A DNA stretch of 64,000 bases from a bacterium (GTDB taxonomy: Bacteria > Chloroflexota > Dormibacteria > Aeolococcales > Bog-877). Within the stretch, counting starts at the first letter, position 1. Each line of letters begins with the position of its first letter. Below are positions 27,269 to 34,647 of this stretch, in pieces. The position numbers and the translations under genes were made by a program. The stretch covers positions 1 to 64,000 of the forward strand of contig JAJYET010000002.1 of the NCBI GenBank assembly GCA_021785655.1, in the 5' to 3' direction. The notes below the pieces were generated by a model. It had not been told where the DNA came from. It made no database searches and saw only the letters and a list, made by a program, of their open reading frames with translations.

Positions 27269-29161
27269 TCACATCCCTGCCGCCGTCGGCGCTTCCTCCT
27301 CCACCTGGCGGATGAGCTCGTCCATCTCCGACCGGTCCATCGACTCCACCTGGATCAGGTGGTCGGCCAGTGCCTGCAGGGTGCCTCGGCGCAGTGTCAG
27401 GACCTTCTTGGCGGTGAGGTAGGCGTTGTCGACCAGGGAGTGGACCTCCTGATCGATCTCGCCCGCGACCTCCTCAGAGTAATTGCGCTGCTCGCCGAGA
27501 TCGCGCCCCAGAAAGACCAGCTCCTCCTTGGTGCCGAAAGCCAGAGGGCCAAGCTTTTCGCTCATCCCCCACTCGGTCACCATCCGCCTTGCCAGCTTGG
27601 TGGCCTTGCCGATGTCGTCAGAGGCACCCGTGGTGATGTTGGCGTCGCCCAGGAGCAGCTCCTCCGCGACCCGACCGCCCAGGATCCCGGCCAGCTGGTC
27701 GGTGAGCTCTGCCTTGCTGACCAGCACCTTGTCATGCTCCGGCAGCTGCATGGTCCAGCCCAGGGCCATGCCCCGGCTCACGATGCTGATCTTGTAGGGG
27801 GGGTCACAGTGGGGAAGGCTGCGCATCACCAGAGCGTGCCCCATCTCGTGATAGGCGATGACCAGCTTCTCCTCGTCGGAGATCCGCCGCGACTTGCGCT
27901 CGGGCCCGGCGATCACCCGGGCGATGGCCTCCTCCAGCTCCTGCATCGCGATCACCTTGCGGTTCTGCCGGGCCGCCAGGATGGCCGCCTCGTTGATGAG
28001 ATTGGCGAGGTCGGCGCCACTGAACCCCACCGTCTGGCGGGCCAGCACGGTCAGGTCCACCGTGGTGTCCAAGGGCTTGTTGCGGGCGTGAACCTTCAGG
28101 ATCGCCTCCCGCCCGCGGATGTCCGGCCGGTCCAGGGTCACGTGGCGGTCGAAGCGGCCCGGTCGCAGGAGGGCCGGGTCGAGAACGTCGGGGCGGTTAG
28201 TGGCCGCGATGACGATCACGTGGGTGTTGGTCTCAAACCCGTCCATCTCCACCAGCAGCTGATTCAGGGTCTGCTCCCGCTCGTCGTGGCCCCCACCCAA
28301 GCCGGCCCCGCGCTGCCTTCCCACGGCGTCGATCTCGTCCACGAAGACGATGCAGGGGCTGTTCTTCTTGGCCTGATCGAACAGGTCCCGGACTCGAGAG
28401 GCCCCCACCCCCACAAACATCTCGACGAACTCCGAGCCCGAGATGCTGAAGAACGGAACCCCCGCCTCCCCAGCCACCGCCTTGCTGAGTAGGGTCTTGC
28501 CGGCTCCGGGCGGCCCCACCATCAGCACCCCCTTGGGGATGCGGGCCCCCAGCGAAGTGAAGCGGTCGGGGTACTTGAGGAACTCCACGATCTCGGTGAG
28601 CTCCTGCTTGGCCTCGTCCACCCCGGCGACATCCGCGAAAGTGACCTGGGGCTTGTCCCCGGCCACCATCCGGGCCCGACTGCGGCCGAATGAGAGGGCC
28701 TGATTGTTGCCCGACTGGCTCTGGCGCATGATGAACCAGATGAAGAGGAGCACCACCAAGACGATCAGGACGTTGGGGAGAATTACCGAGAGAAGCAAAC
28801 TATTCCCGCTCGAGCTCTGGTAGCTGTAATTGGTGAATCCATAGCGTTCAAACAGGGTGCCGGGGTCAGTGCCGTCGGTCACCGACTGGTACTCCTTCCC
28901 GGTGGTGGTCCACCACTGGACCTGGGCGCCGGAGTTCTGCACCTGGACCCGGTGACTCGGGCTGCTGCTGATTATGGGGGCCCCAGCGGGAACCGTCTTG
29001 CCCTGGCCCTGGAGCTGGTAGTCGGCGAGCGCCTTCTGGAGCGTGCCGGCCGGGGCCGATGGGATGCTGGGGCCAGGGGCCATGTGAAAGGCCAGGATGG
29101 CGATCGCCAGGATGGCTGCGAAGATCACCACGTAGGCGACGGCACGGCGCTGCGCGGGCAT
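27269..29161 (-). CDS. ftsH: ATP-dependent zinc metalloprotease FtsH
   Basis: Membrane AAA+ protease that degrades misfolded membrane and regulatory proteins. 630 residues: TM1 near 10-28, an extracytoplasmic domain of about 90 residues, TM2 ([18 protein letters not shown]), the AAA+ module with [17 protein letters not shown] near 215 and the second region of homology [20 protein letters not shown], and the protease zinc motif HEMGH near 420. The ATG at 29161 is preferred to the track start because TACAAT lies 7 bases before it and it begins just before TM1. The gene stands alone; ftsH without hpt/tilS nearby is unremarkable. Confidence 0.96.
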   Translation of the reverse strand: MPAQRRAVAYVVIFAAILAIAILAFHMAPGPSIPSAPAGTLQKALADYQLQGQGKTVPAGAPIISSSPSHRVQVQNSGAQVQWWTTTGKEYQSVTDGTDPGTLFERYGFTNYSYQSSSGNSLLLSVILPNVLIVLVVLLFIWFIMRQSQSGNNQALSFGRSRARMVAGDKPQVTFADVAGVDEAKQELTEIVEFLKYPDRFTSLGARIPKGVLMVGPPGAGKTLLSKAVAGEAGVPFFSISGSEFVEMFVGVGASRVRDLFDQAKKNSPCIVFVDEIDAVGRQRGAGLGGGHDEREQTLNQLLVEMDGFETNTHVIVIAATNRPDVLDPALLRPGRFDRHVTLDRPDIRGREAILKVHARNKPLDTTVDLTVLARQTVGFSGADLANLINEAAILAARQNRKVIAMQELEEAIARVIAGPERKSRRISDEEKLVIAYHEMGHALVMRSLPHCDPPYKISIVSRGMALGWTMQLPEHDKVLVSKAELTDQLAGILGGRVAEELLLGDANITTGASDDIGKATKLARRMVTEWGMSEKLGPLAFGTKEELVFLGRDLGEQRNYSEEVAGEIDQEVHSLVDNAYLTAKKVLTLRRGTLQALADHLIQVESMDRSEMDELIRQVEEEAPTAAGM

Positions 29162-29168
29162 GGCCCAG

Positions 29169-29174
29169 ATTGTA
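29169..29174 (-). promoter_or_regulatory. -10-like hexamer for ftsH
   Basis: TACAAT, 7 bases, then ATG (29161). Implies a leaderless ftsH mRNA and supports the shorter start. Confidence 0.6.
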
Positions 29175-29584
29175 TCCGCAACTCCCCCAGGAGGCGCCGT
29201 CGGCGATCTCACCGAGGTCCCGCTCCCGGCCCGGATCGATCTCGGCATCGGCTCCTGAGCGTTCGCCCCCCCCGGGGGATTGCCCGGCGCCAGCTCCTAA
29301 TGCCATCCGGCCACAATCCATGCCCTCAGCTCGCCGGCGCCGGGCTCGGTGCCGATCGCCTCCCCGCCGCGTTGAGGCCCAACAGGACGGTGGCGGGGGT
29401 TCACGACCATCGAGCGACTATCAGGTTCAGATCCGACGATCTTCCTGGTCGCAGCATTGCGCACGAGCGGCGTAGGGCAGCTGCCCTACTCAATCACGGC
29501 CCGCAAGGTCTGCTGGCCCGGGAAACTCGATGCCCTCAATCTTGTCGAGGAAGCTGCTGCCCACGAGGCCTCGGTCGACCCGCT
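29175..29584. other. Intergenic stretch after the TA pair
   Basis: About 410 bases with no supported gene. It holds the 18-bp palindrome at 29472-29489, which resembles a hairpin at the other side of the accessory island. Confidence 0.45.
29472..29489. repeat. 18-bp palindrome at the left side of the accessory island
   Basis: GTAGGGCAGCTGCCCTAC is its own reverse complement (7-bp stem around AGCT). It lies about 95 bases past the antitoxin stop and shares TAGGGC and GCTGCCCTA with the hairpin at 34170-34199. Confidence 0.6.
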
Positions 29585-29899
29585 CTACGCGGAGCGCTGG
29601 AAGACGGCCCGTTCGAGGCGGGTGAGTCGGTCTGCCACGCTGGGACCATTCCCCTCGGCCTCGGAACGGAGCCGATCGAGCGCCCAGAGGCGGATGAGCG
29701 TGGAGACGGGCAGGTTCGCCTTCTCGGCGGCCCGCTGGAGCCGAGCGTGCTCATCTGCGGACAACCGCACCGACACCACGGTGGGTCGTCCGAGGTTGGG
29801 CCTCTTGACCTCGACGTTGTCGGGCAAGGTGTCCTCGAGGGCGTAGTTCTCTGCTGCTGCTCCCTCTTCGGCCAGCACGTCTTCGATCTTCTGGCTCAT
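29585..29899 (-). CDS. Ribbon-helix-helix antitoxin (BrnA-like)
   Basis: 104 residues with a central RHH DNA-binding segment (RPTVVSVRLSADEHARLQRAAEKANLPVSTLIRLWALDRL), preceded by an acidic N-terminus. The ATG at 29899 has AAGGAGGA six bases upstream and overlaps the stop of the toxin gene (ATGA). As in brnTA pairs the toxin comes first and the antitoxin second; such antitoxins bind the toxin and repress the shared promoter. The BrnA assignment rests on order and fold, not on close sequence recognition. Confidence 0.75.
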   Translation of the reverse strand: MSQKIEDVLAEEGAAAENYALEDTLPDNVEVKRPNLGRPTVVSVRLSADEHARLQRAAEKANLPVSTLIRLWALDRLRSEAEGNGPSVADRLTRLERAVFQRSA

Positions 29900-30201
29900 C
29901 AGTCCTCCTTTCCGTAGAGGCGTCGATCGCCTGGGCTTGAGACCCCGGCGTTGGCGCCCCACCCCTCCCCGACAGGTGGCTCCGTGTCGTCGGCATCAGC
30001 TGCCACCAAGATGACGGTGAGGACCTCGCGGGCGCTCGTCGAGTAGCCGATCACCCGCACCGACCGACCGCCGCGACTCGCCGGGTCGGGAGTGAGCCAA
30101 ACAGCATGGTCGTCGTTGACCGCATCGTCGGCCCCCGCTGGGTCGACGCCGTGGCGCGAGCGGAGGTAATCGGCACGCTTGCCCCGGTCTACCCGCGACA
30201 C
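29899..30201 (-). CDS. BrnT-like toxin
   Basis: 100 residues resembling BrnT-type or 'RYGVDP' small toxins of actinobacterial TA pairs: RADYLRSRHGVDPAGADDAVNDDHAVWLTPDPASRGGRSVRVIGYSTSAREVLTVILVAA. BrnT toxins are RelE-fold ribonucleases that stall translation. The fold cannot be proved here, and the C-terminal third is looser than in BrnT. It starts at a GTG exactly 6 bases after TAGTAT, which suggests a leaderless toxin mRNA, and overlaps the RHH antitoxin by ATGA. Confidence 0.65.
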   Translation of the reverse strand: MSRVDRGKRADYLRSRHGVDPAGADDAVNDDHAVWLTPDPASRGGRSVRVIGYSTSAREVLTVILVAADADDTEPPVGEGWGANAGVSSPGDRRLYGKED

Positions 30202-30207
30202 ACCTAC

Positions 30208-30213
30208 ATACTA
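30208..30213 (-). promoter_or_regulatory. -10-like hexamer for the TA operon
   Basis: TAGTAT, 6 bases, then GTG (30201). An RHH antitoxin would be expected to bind here; no clear operator repeat was identified. Confidence 0.55.
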
Positions 30214-30375
30214 CTACGTTCCACGACAACTGCAGGCTCTGGATCTTGCTCCGACCCCGCGGCCACCCGGCGGGCCGAGCTCACCGCCTGCCTCGGTGCC
30301 CGGCGCGCCGGTCTGCACCCCGAAGGATGGTCCCATCGTTGCTGCCCGCTCGGCACGCAGTGACAGGTCGGACCC

Positions 30376-30831
30376 TCATCCGCCGCCCTCGGACGCGTGG
30401 AGCACGTCGGAAAGCAGACGCCGCAACGTCTCACGGTCGGCCACAGGGAGCGAAGCAAGAAGTTCATCGTCATTCTGAGTGGTCGAGGCGACGAGCTTCT
30501 TCACGAGTCAACGGCCTGGGGCCGTGAGGGCGAGGACGCGCCGGCGGCGGTCCGACGGATCGACCGCCCGGCTGACGAGCCCGGCACCGACCAACGATTC
30601 GACCACGGCCACGGCGTTCCTCGGGTCGACGCCAACCAGCTCTGCGAGCCGTTGCTGTCCGAGGGGGCCGGCTTCTCCGAGCGCCATTAGCACCTTGGCC
30701 TGCGTGGGGATCACCTCGAGCTCGGCGAGCACCTCGGCCCAGCGTTGGTAGGCGATCGAGCCGACCGTCCCGAGCAGGTAGCCGGTGCGCATCTGAAAGA
30801 CGGGGCTGGACGGGTCGAGATCCTCGGTCAC
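30376..30831 (-). pseudogene. MarR-family regulator broken by an in-frame TGA
   Basis: The first 107 codons are a typical MarR start and winged helix (YQRWAEVLAELEVIPTQAKVLMAL, LAELVGVDPRNAVAVVESLVGAGLVSR, DRRRRVLALTAPGR). A TGA at 30508-30510 then interrupts it, but the same frame goes on for 43 more codons with the expected C-terminal dimerisation helix (LVKKLVASTTQNDDELLASLPVADRETLRRLLSDVL) to a stop at 30376. The full length of about 150 codons is normal for MarR. A single C-to-T change (CGA to TGA) would explain it. The protein as written lacks its dimerisation helix. A 14-bp near-palindrome at 30874 may be its operator. Confidence 0.82.
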
Positions 30832-30873
30832 GGCTGGGCACTAGCAGCGGTGCACATGCGGCATGATCAACAT

Positions 30874-30887
30874 GGCATACGTATACC
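30874..30887. promoter_or_regulatory. Candidate MarR operator
   Basis: GGCATACGTATACC, a near-perfect palindrome (arms differ at one base pair) between the divergent MarR and SRPBCC genes. Confidence 0.4.
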
Positions 30888-30932
30888 CGGGCGGAGCTGG
30901 TGCTGCCCCGAAGGCAGCCGGAAGGAGGCAGC

Positions 30933-31310
30933 GTGAGAGAGCCGCACAGATCCTCGTCGGAGCCCGAGCCAAAGACCATCTCCGTCTCGGTCCCCGCAGA
31001 AACCGCCTTTCGCGCCTAGGTCGAACGGCCGATGGGATGGGTCCCTCCCGCCCATCGGATGACCACGGACACGACGTCGATGACCATCGAGGCCCGAACC
31101 TGTGGCCGCTTCTAGGAGACGGCTGCGGACGGGACCGAGGCGATCCGCGGGGTAGTCCTCGAGTGGGCGCCCCCGTCACGTGTGGTGATGACCTGGCGGG
31201 TGGGGCCCGACTGGCAGCCGCTCGCCGACGACGAGCACGCGCCTCATGTCGAGGTCGACTTCCGCCGAGCCGACCCGAAGACGACAGAGGGCAACCAGGA
31301 GCAGACCTAG
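30933..31310 (+). pseudogene. SRPBCC/AHSA1-type gene with two in-frame TAG codons
   Basis: From a GTG preceded by AAGGAGG, the frame reads like an AHSA1/START-like protein: ISVSVPAETAFRA, stop (TAG 31017-31019), VERPMGWVPPAHRM, then TTSMTIEARTCGRF, stop (TAG 31113-31115), [49 protein letters not shown], ending at 31310. Both TAGs fall where family members usually carry an aromatic residue. About 125 codons is slightly short for the family. It is divergent from the broken MarR gene, so regulator and target may have decayed together. Amber readthrough is an unlikely alternative. Confidence 0.8.
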
Positions 31311-31563
31311 GAAAGCGGCGGCCACGGCGTCTGCTCTCTGCCGCCGGCCGCTGCGCCTGCTCTTCTCACTCTCGGTCTGCCGGGTGCGGGCTCCGCGAAA
31401 TCCGGGAGGACGCAACGGACCCTTCGAGTCAGGCTCCGTCGACGGATCCCCACTTCGCCGAGTGCGAAAGGACCCCGGCATCCCGCGACTCCTCCGACCA
31501 CGGCATGGTGTCCGATCCCGAAGGCGACGTTGAGCCGACCGACCTGGACCATGGCGCAGTTGC
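31311..31563. other. Gap with a weak repeat of the AhpD-like C-terminus
   Basis: No intact gene. On the minus strand around 31495-31560 a short frame (VGRLNVAFGIGHHAV) resembles the AhpD-like protein's own RGRFNLALGIGSAGF, so a decayed partial copy is possible. Confidence 0.3.
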
Positions 31564-32163
31564 CTAGGAACTTCCGGCGTCGTCTGGGAGTGCGCAGACC
31601 ATGCCCTCGCTGAATCCTGCAGATCCGATCCCGAGGGCCAAGTTGAAGCGGCCCCGCAGGTTCTCCAGGGCGACGTGGTGGGTGAGCTCCAGGATCTGCT
31701 CGTCGTCGAGGTGCTGACGGAGCTCGTCGAAGAGGTCGTCCGACACCTCGACAGGCGTTCGGGACATCCCAACCGCGTAGTCGAGGACGAGCCTGTCGAG
31801 CTCTGAGAAGAGCGGGCTCGTCCGGTAGTGAGAGAGGGCGAGGAGCTCCTCGTCCCGGAGACCCCAGTGCCGGGCGATGGCGGAGCCCATGTCGATGCAG
31901 TACTCGCAGTGGGTGAGGGCGGCTGCCTTCAGCTCGGCCAGGGCGTGCAGCCGCTTGGGGAGGCGGTGGAGCTTGCCCGTGGCCTGTTCGAGCTTGGCGT
32001 AGCCCTTGAAGAGCCCCGGCACCCGGGCATAGACCTCGAGGGGTTCGACCATCCGCTCGGTCGTCTTGCCGGTGAGCCGGGCGATCGCCCGCCTGGTGAA
32101 GTAGAGGGCGATCCGCGTGGAGAGGCCGGCTGCAGCGCGGCCGGCCGGTTCGATGCGGGCCAT
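31564..32163 (-). CDS. Carboxymuconolactone decarboxylase/AhpD-like protein
   Basis: 199 residues of the AhpD-like fold. The redox motif CxxC-H is in THCEYCIDMGSAIARHWGL near residue 85-100, followed by LSHYRTSPLFSELDRLVLDYAVGMSRTP and a C-terminal FNLALGIGSAGFSEGMVCALP segment. It is probably a thiol peroxidase or alkylhydroperoxidase-type enzyme. The ATG at 32163 has a near-perfect AAAGGAGGTG six to seven bases upstream. The same frame runs on upstream without a stop into the methyltransferase gene, so a fusion protein could also be made. Confidence 0.85.
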   Translation of the reverse strand: MARIEPAGRAAAGLSTRIALYFTRRAIARLTGKTTERMVEPLEVYARVPGLFKGYAKLEQATGKLHRLPKRLHALAELKAAALTHCEYCIDMGSAIARHWGLRDEELLALSHYRTSPLFSELDRLVLDYAVGMSRTPVEVSDDLFDELRQHLDDEQILELTHHVALENLRGRFNLALGIGSAGFSEGMVCALPDDAGSS

Positions 32164-32736
32164 TTGGCACCTCCTTTTGTCGCCGCTGGTTGTTGGTCGG
32201 GGCCCGGCCCGAGGAGTCTCCTCTGTCGATCTCGCCGGATCGCCGTGCCAGGGGTGCAGCCGTGGCAGCCAGGCTCGCACCGCGTGCCGGTAGGCGTCGT
32301 AGTCGGAGCCGAACGTGCGGGCGAGGGCAGGCTCTTCGTAGAGGTGGACAGCGCCGAGGCCGACGACCATCGCTGCGGCCGCATACTCCAGGAGGCCGAG
32401 GGATCCGAAGAAGAGTGCTTCGCCCAGCAGGATGGCGAGGAAGCTCGCGTAGATGGGGTTGCGCACGTACCGGTAGGGCCCGGTCACGACGAGGTGTGGT
32501 GGCGCTGCCACGGGCACAGGCGTTCCCTTCGCCTGGACGAAGCGGACGAAGGACAGCACGATCGGAACGAGGCCAGCGCAGATGAGAAGCCCTGCTGCCG
32601 TCTGGGCGAGCCACCAGTCGGGAAGCGGGTGGTGGATGTGCCAATCGCCCGACAGCCACGGGAGGACACCGCCGAACGTCCCGCCGAGCGCCATGCCCCA
32701 CCCGGCGCTGACGATCGCGGCAAGGGACCGACGCAT
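32164..32736 (-). CDS. Isoprenylcysteine methyltransferase-like membrane protein, in frame with the AhpD-like gene
   Basis: 191 residues of an ICMT/PEMT-type membrane methyltransferase: several hydrophobic helices, then the SAM-binding signature LVVTGPYRYVRNPIYASFLAILLGEAL and EEPALARTFGSDYDAYRHAVRAWLPRL. The ATG at 32736 overlaps the stop of the upstream membrane-protein gene (ATGA). Unusually, no stop codon precedes the AhpD-like ATG: the frame continues through a 30-residue linker into that protein (390 residues in total). Either the stop was lost or a fusion is made alongside the shorter protein from the internal ribosome site. The substrate is unknown; small phospholipid or lipid methyltransferases share this pattern. 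Confidence 0.8.
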
Positions 32737-33173
32737 CACGGTCCCTCGTGGCCAGTGCCGGGCCGTGGGCGCCGGGCGGCTCCGCTCCGCCCTCGGTGCG
32801 CGAACCTCGACAGCGTTGCCTGCCGCGCGACGAGGCCCATCGCCGCGACGGCGACGGTCACGTGGAGGGCAAGCCAGTTCCCGCCGGCGTGTCCCGTCGC
32901 AACGACAGCCACGATCGCCGCGAAGAGCCCGGCGCGAGGTGCGAGGAGGTGTCGTGACTCTGGTCGGCGACGCCGGAGCCCGAGCCTGAGGCCGAGGCAC
33001 GAGAGGGGGATCAGGACGAGGACATCGCCCAGGTTCTCGTGCCAGGTGAGCCACTGGTGGTGGCTATCGGCGACGCCGCCGGCCAGGCCACTCTGGACGA
33101 GCAGGCCGAGCCCAAGGGCGGCCGTGGTCCGTGAAGGGGCGATCGTGGTCGACGACGTCGTGGCGGGGGTCAC
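32736..33173 (-). CDS. Small multi-pass membrane protein
   Basis: 145 residues with about four hydrophobic helices (TAALGLGLLVQSGLAGG, NLGDVLVLIPLSCLGLRLGL, AGLFAAIVAVVATGHAGG, ALHVTVAVAAMGLVA) and a basic tail. No family recognised. Starts at GTG overlapping the stop of the short upstream ORF and ends overlapping the methyltransferase ATG, so it sits in the middle of a tightly coupled operon divergent from tetR. Confidence 0.65.
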   Translation of the reverse strand: MTPATTSSTTIAPSRTTAALGLGLLVQSGLAGGVADSHHQWLTWHENLGDVLVLIPLSCLGLRLGLRRRRPESRHLLAPRAGLFAAIVAVVATGHAGGNWLALHVTVAVAAMGLVARQATLSRFAHRGRSGAARRPRPGTGHEGP

Positions 33174-33307
33174 TCGGCTGCCCCCACGCTGGCCGGAGCC
33201 ACCCGGCGCCGGTGGTCATAGCACCACGCCACCAGCCGACCAAGTCCGTGCGTCGGCAAGTCCCCGACGCTCGGATCCCTGCCGTGGGTCGATCGCGTCT
33301 CGGTCAT
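33170..33307 (-). CDS. 45-residue ORF resembling an MMPL-transporter N-terminus
   Basis: Too short for the track. Reads GLGRLVAWCYDHRRRVAPASVGAAE at its end, which resembles the first cytoplasmic segment of MMPL/RND transporters (LGRWCxRHRRLV) but stops before any membrane helix. A purine-rich GGAAAGAGAG precedes the ATG, and the stop overlaps the next GTG (GTGA). It is either a remnant of a deleted transporter gene or a short leader ORF that couples translation. Confidence 0.45.
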   Translation of the reverse strand: MTETRSTHGRDPSVGDLPTHGLGRLVAWCYDHRRRVAPASVGAAE

Positions 33308-33322
33308 CTCTCTTTCCGATAT

Positions 33323-33357
33323 GATAGTTGTTCTCTCGATTCAGTAGTGTTACTATC
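33323..33357 (+). promoter_or_regulatory. tetR promoter and candidate TetR operator
   Basis: An AT-rich island in the 57-bp gap between divergent genes. TTGTTC (33328), 17-bp spacer, TACTAT (33351-33356), then 8 bases to the GTG. Inverted arms GATAGT (33323) and ACTATC (33352) overlap this promoter, as expected for autorepression and control of the divergent operon. Confidence 0.6.
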
Positions 33358-33364
33358 GTTCGCC

Positions 33365-34024
33365 GTGGGCGCAGAAGTCAAGGGCGGCAAACCACCAAAG
33401 GGGCGCAGCGGCCAAGCCCGCACGCGTCTCGCCCGCCACGCGGTCGTCGAGGCGGCCCGTGACCTCTTCATCGAGCGGGGCTACGCGGCCACCACCATCG
33501 AGGCGATCAGCGAGCGCTCGGACGTGCCGCCGGCCACGATCTACCGGCTGTTCTCCTCCAAGCTTGGGATCTTGAAGACCCTGCTCGACACGTCCATCGC
33601 CGGCGACGAACAAGGCCTCACCCTGCAGGGCCGGCCCGAGGTCACAGACCTCTTCTCCGAGCCCGATCCCGCAAAGCTCGTCGCTGGCTTCGCCAGCATC
33701 TGTGTCTCGATCAACACCAGGAGCAGCGACACCTACGCGATCCTGCTCAGCGCCGCAGCAACCGACCCCGACGCGGCCGAGCTGCTCACCAACCACACCA
33801 ACCTGCGGGACCTGGGCCAGGGGCTCATCGCCGCTGCCTTAGCGCGAGCCGGCGCACTGCGACCTGGCCTCGACAAGCGTGACGCCGCCGACATCGTCCA
33901 CGCGCTCATGTCTCCCGAGCTGTACCGACTGCTCGTCGTCGACCGTGGCTGGACGGCGCAACGCTACGAGCACTGGCTCGCCCAGGTCCTCGCGCAACAA
34001 CTCCTCGGGGTTCAGGGCGCGTGA
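33365..34024 (+). CDS. TetR-family transcriptional regulator
   Basis: 219 residues: N-terminal helix-turn-helix (HAVVEAARDLFIERGYAATTIEAISERSDVPPATIYRLFSSKLGILKTLL) and a helical ligand domain. The track start lies upstream in the promoter. The GTG at 33365 leaves a basic 20-residue lead, typical of the family, and sits 8 bases after a TACTAT hexamer. It is divergent from the membrane protein/methyltransferase/AhpD-like operon and most likely represses it together with its own gene. The ligand is unknown. Confidence 0.9.
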   Translation: MGAEVKGGKPPKGRSGQARTRLARHAVVEAARDLFIERGYAATTIEAISERSDVPPATIYRLFSSKLGILKTLLDTSIAGDEQGLTLQGRPEVTDLFSEPDPAKLVAGFASICVSINTRSSDTYAILLSAAATDPDAAELLTNHTNLRDLGQGLIAAALARAGALRPGLDKRDAADIVHALMSPELYRLLVVDRGWTAQRYEHWLAQVLAQQLLGVQGA

Positions 34025-34409
34025 GACAGCCGCGGCGCCGGTCCTGGCTGCCCCGAAGTGCCGACCGGTGTCGCCGGGCAGAGTTGATCGTGATGGGAAA
34101 GGCCGCCACCCCGGCGAGCGGCTGAAGCGATGGGCACGAAAGTTCCCATCTCGGTTTGTCAGTGCAGATGCATAGGGCTGCACCAGCGCTGCCCTATGCG
34201 CCCGGCCAAAGGGCGAGCCCGGCATTGAGAAGCAGCAGCGTGCGGGCCGCACGCGCCGCGCCGACCCGCATCGGGCATCGTGCGCGAAGTGATCAGGTCC
34301 CGAGAAAAAGCCCCGAGAAACCCCGATCTCCGACCTCGGCCCGAACGCGACACCGCTGGTCAGGCGCCTGTGCCCCATGCCCGAGACGCGCCGACCAGCG
34401 TTTTGATGG
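34025..34409. other. Intergenic stretch between tetR and tRNA-Met
   Basis: About 385 bases without a gene; contains the hairpin at 34170-34199. Confidence 0.45.
34170..34199. repeat. Hairpin at the right side of the accessory island
   Basis: GCATAGGGC, 12-base loop, GCCCTATGC. Could terminate tetR transcription or mark an element boundary; it shares its core with the palindrome at 29472-29489. Confidence 0.55.
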
Positions 34410-34482
34410 TGGCGGTACCTGGATTCGAACCAGGGACACCTCGGTTATGAGCCGAGCGCTCTAACCCCTGAGCTATACCGCC
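34410..34482 (-). tRNA. tRNA-Met (CAU), elongator type
   Basis: 73-nt cloverleaf: acceptor GGCGGTA/TACCGCC, D arm GCTC/GAGC, anticodon stem CTCGG/CCGAG with loop CTCATAA, T arm CCTGG/CCAGG. G1-C72 pairing and a non-GGG anticodon stem make it an elongator; a lysidine-modified tRNA-Ile(CAU) is the alternative. The 3' end faces the accessory island; CCA is not encoded. Confidence 0.92.
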
Positions 34483-34513
34483 GAGCGATGGACAGATCCA
34501 GCCGGGGGGAGCG

Positions 34514-34585
34514 TTGCGGCGCCAAGACTCGAACTTGGGACCTTCGGGTTATGAGCCCGACGAGCTGCCACTGCTCCACGCCGCA
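34514..34585 (-). tRNA. Initiator tRNA-fMet (CAU)
   Basis: 72-nt cloverleaf: acceptor TGCGGCG/CGCCGCA, anticodon stem TCGGG/CCCGA (the three G-C pairs of initiators) with loop CTCATAA, T arm CCAAG/CTTGG. Position 1-72 is U-A, not the C-A mismatch of E. coli. It lies 31 bases upstream of the elongator tRNA-Met, so they are probably co-transcribed. Confidence 0.92.
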
Positions 34586-34647
34586 GGGTGATTCTAACAC
34601 GGCCATCCGGAGAGGTCAAAGCCAGACTCGAAGGGCACACCGGACGA

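Noticed and set aside
30933-31310. Stop-codon reassignment of TAG
   Set aside because: Only one decayed gene shows it, and it sits beside another broken gene; pseudogene is simpler.
30863-31567. 234-codon plus-strand ORF across the SRPBCC remnant
   Set aside because: The SRPBCC homology lies in a different frame; this frame is arginine-rich shadow.
31307-32701. 464-codon minus-strand ORF
   Set aside because: Out-of-frame shadow of the AhpD-like/methyltransferase genes.
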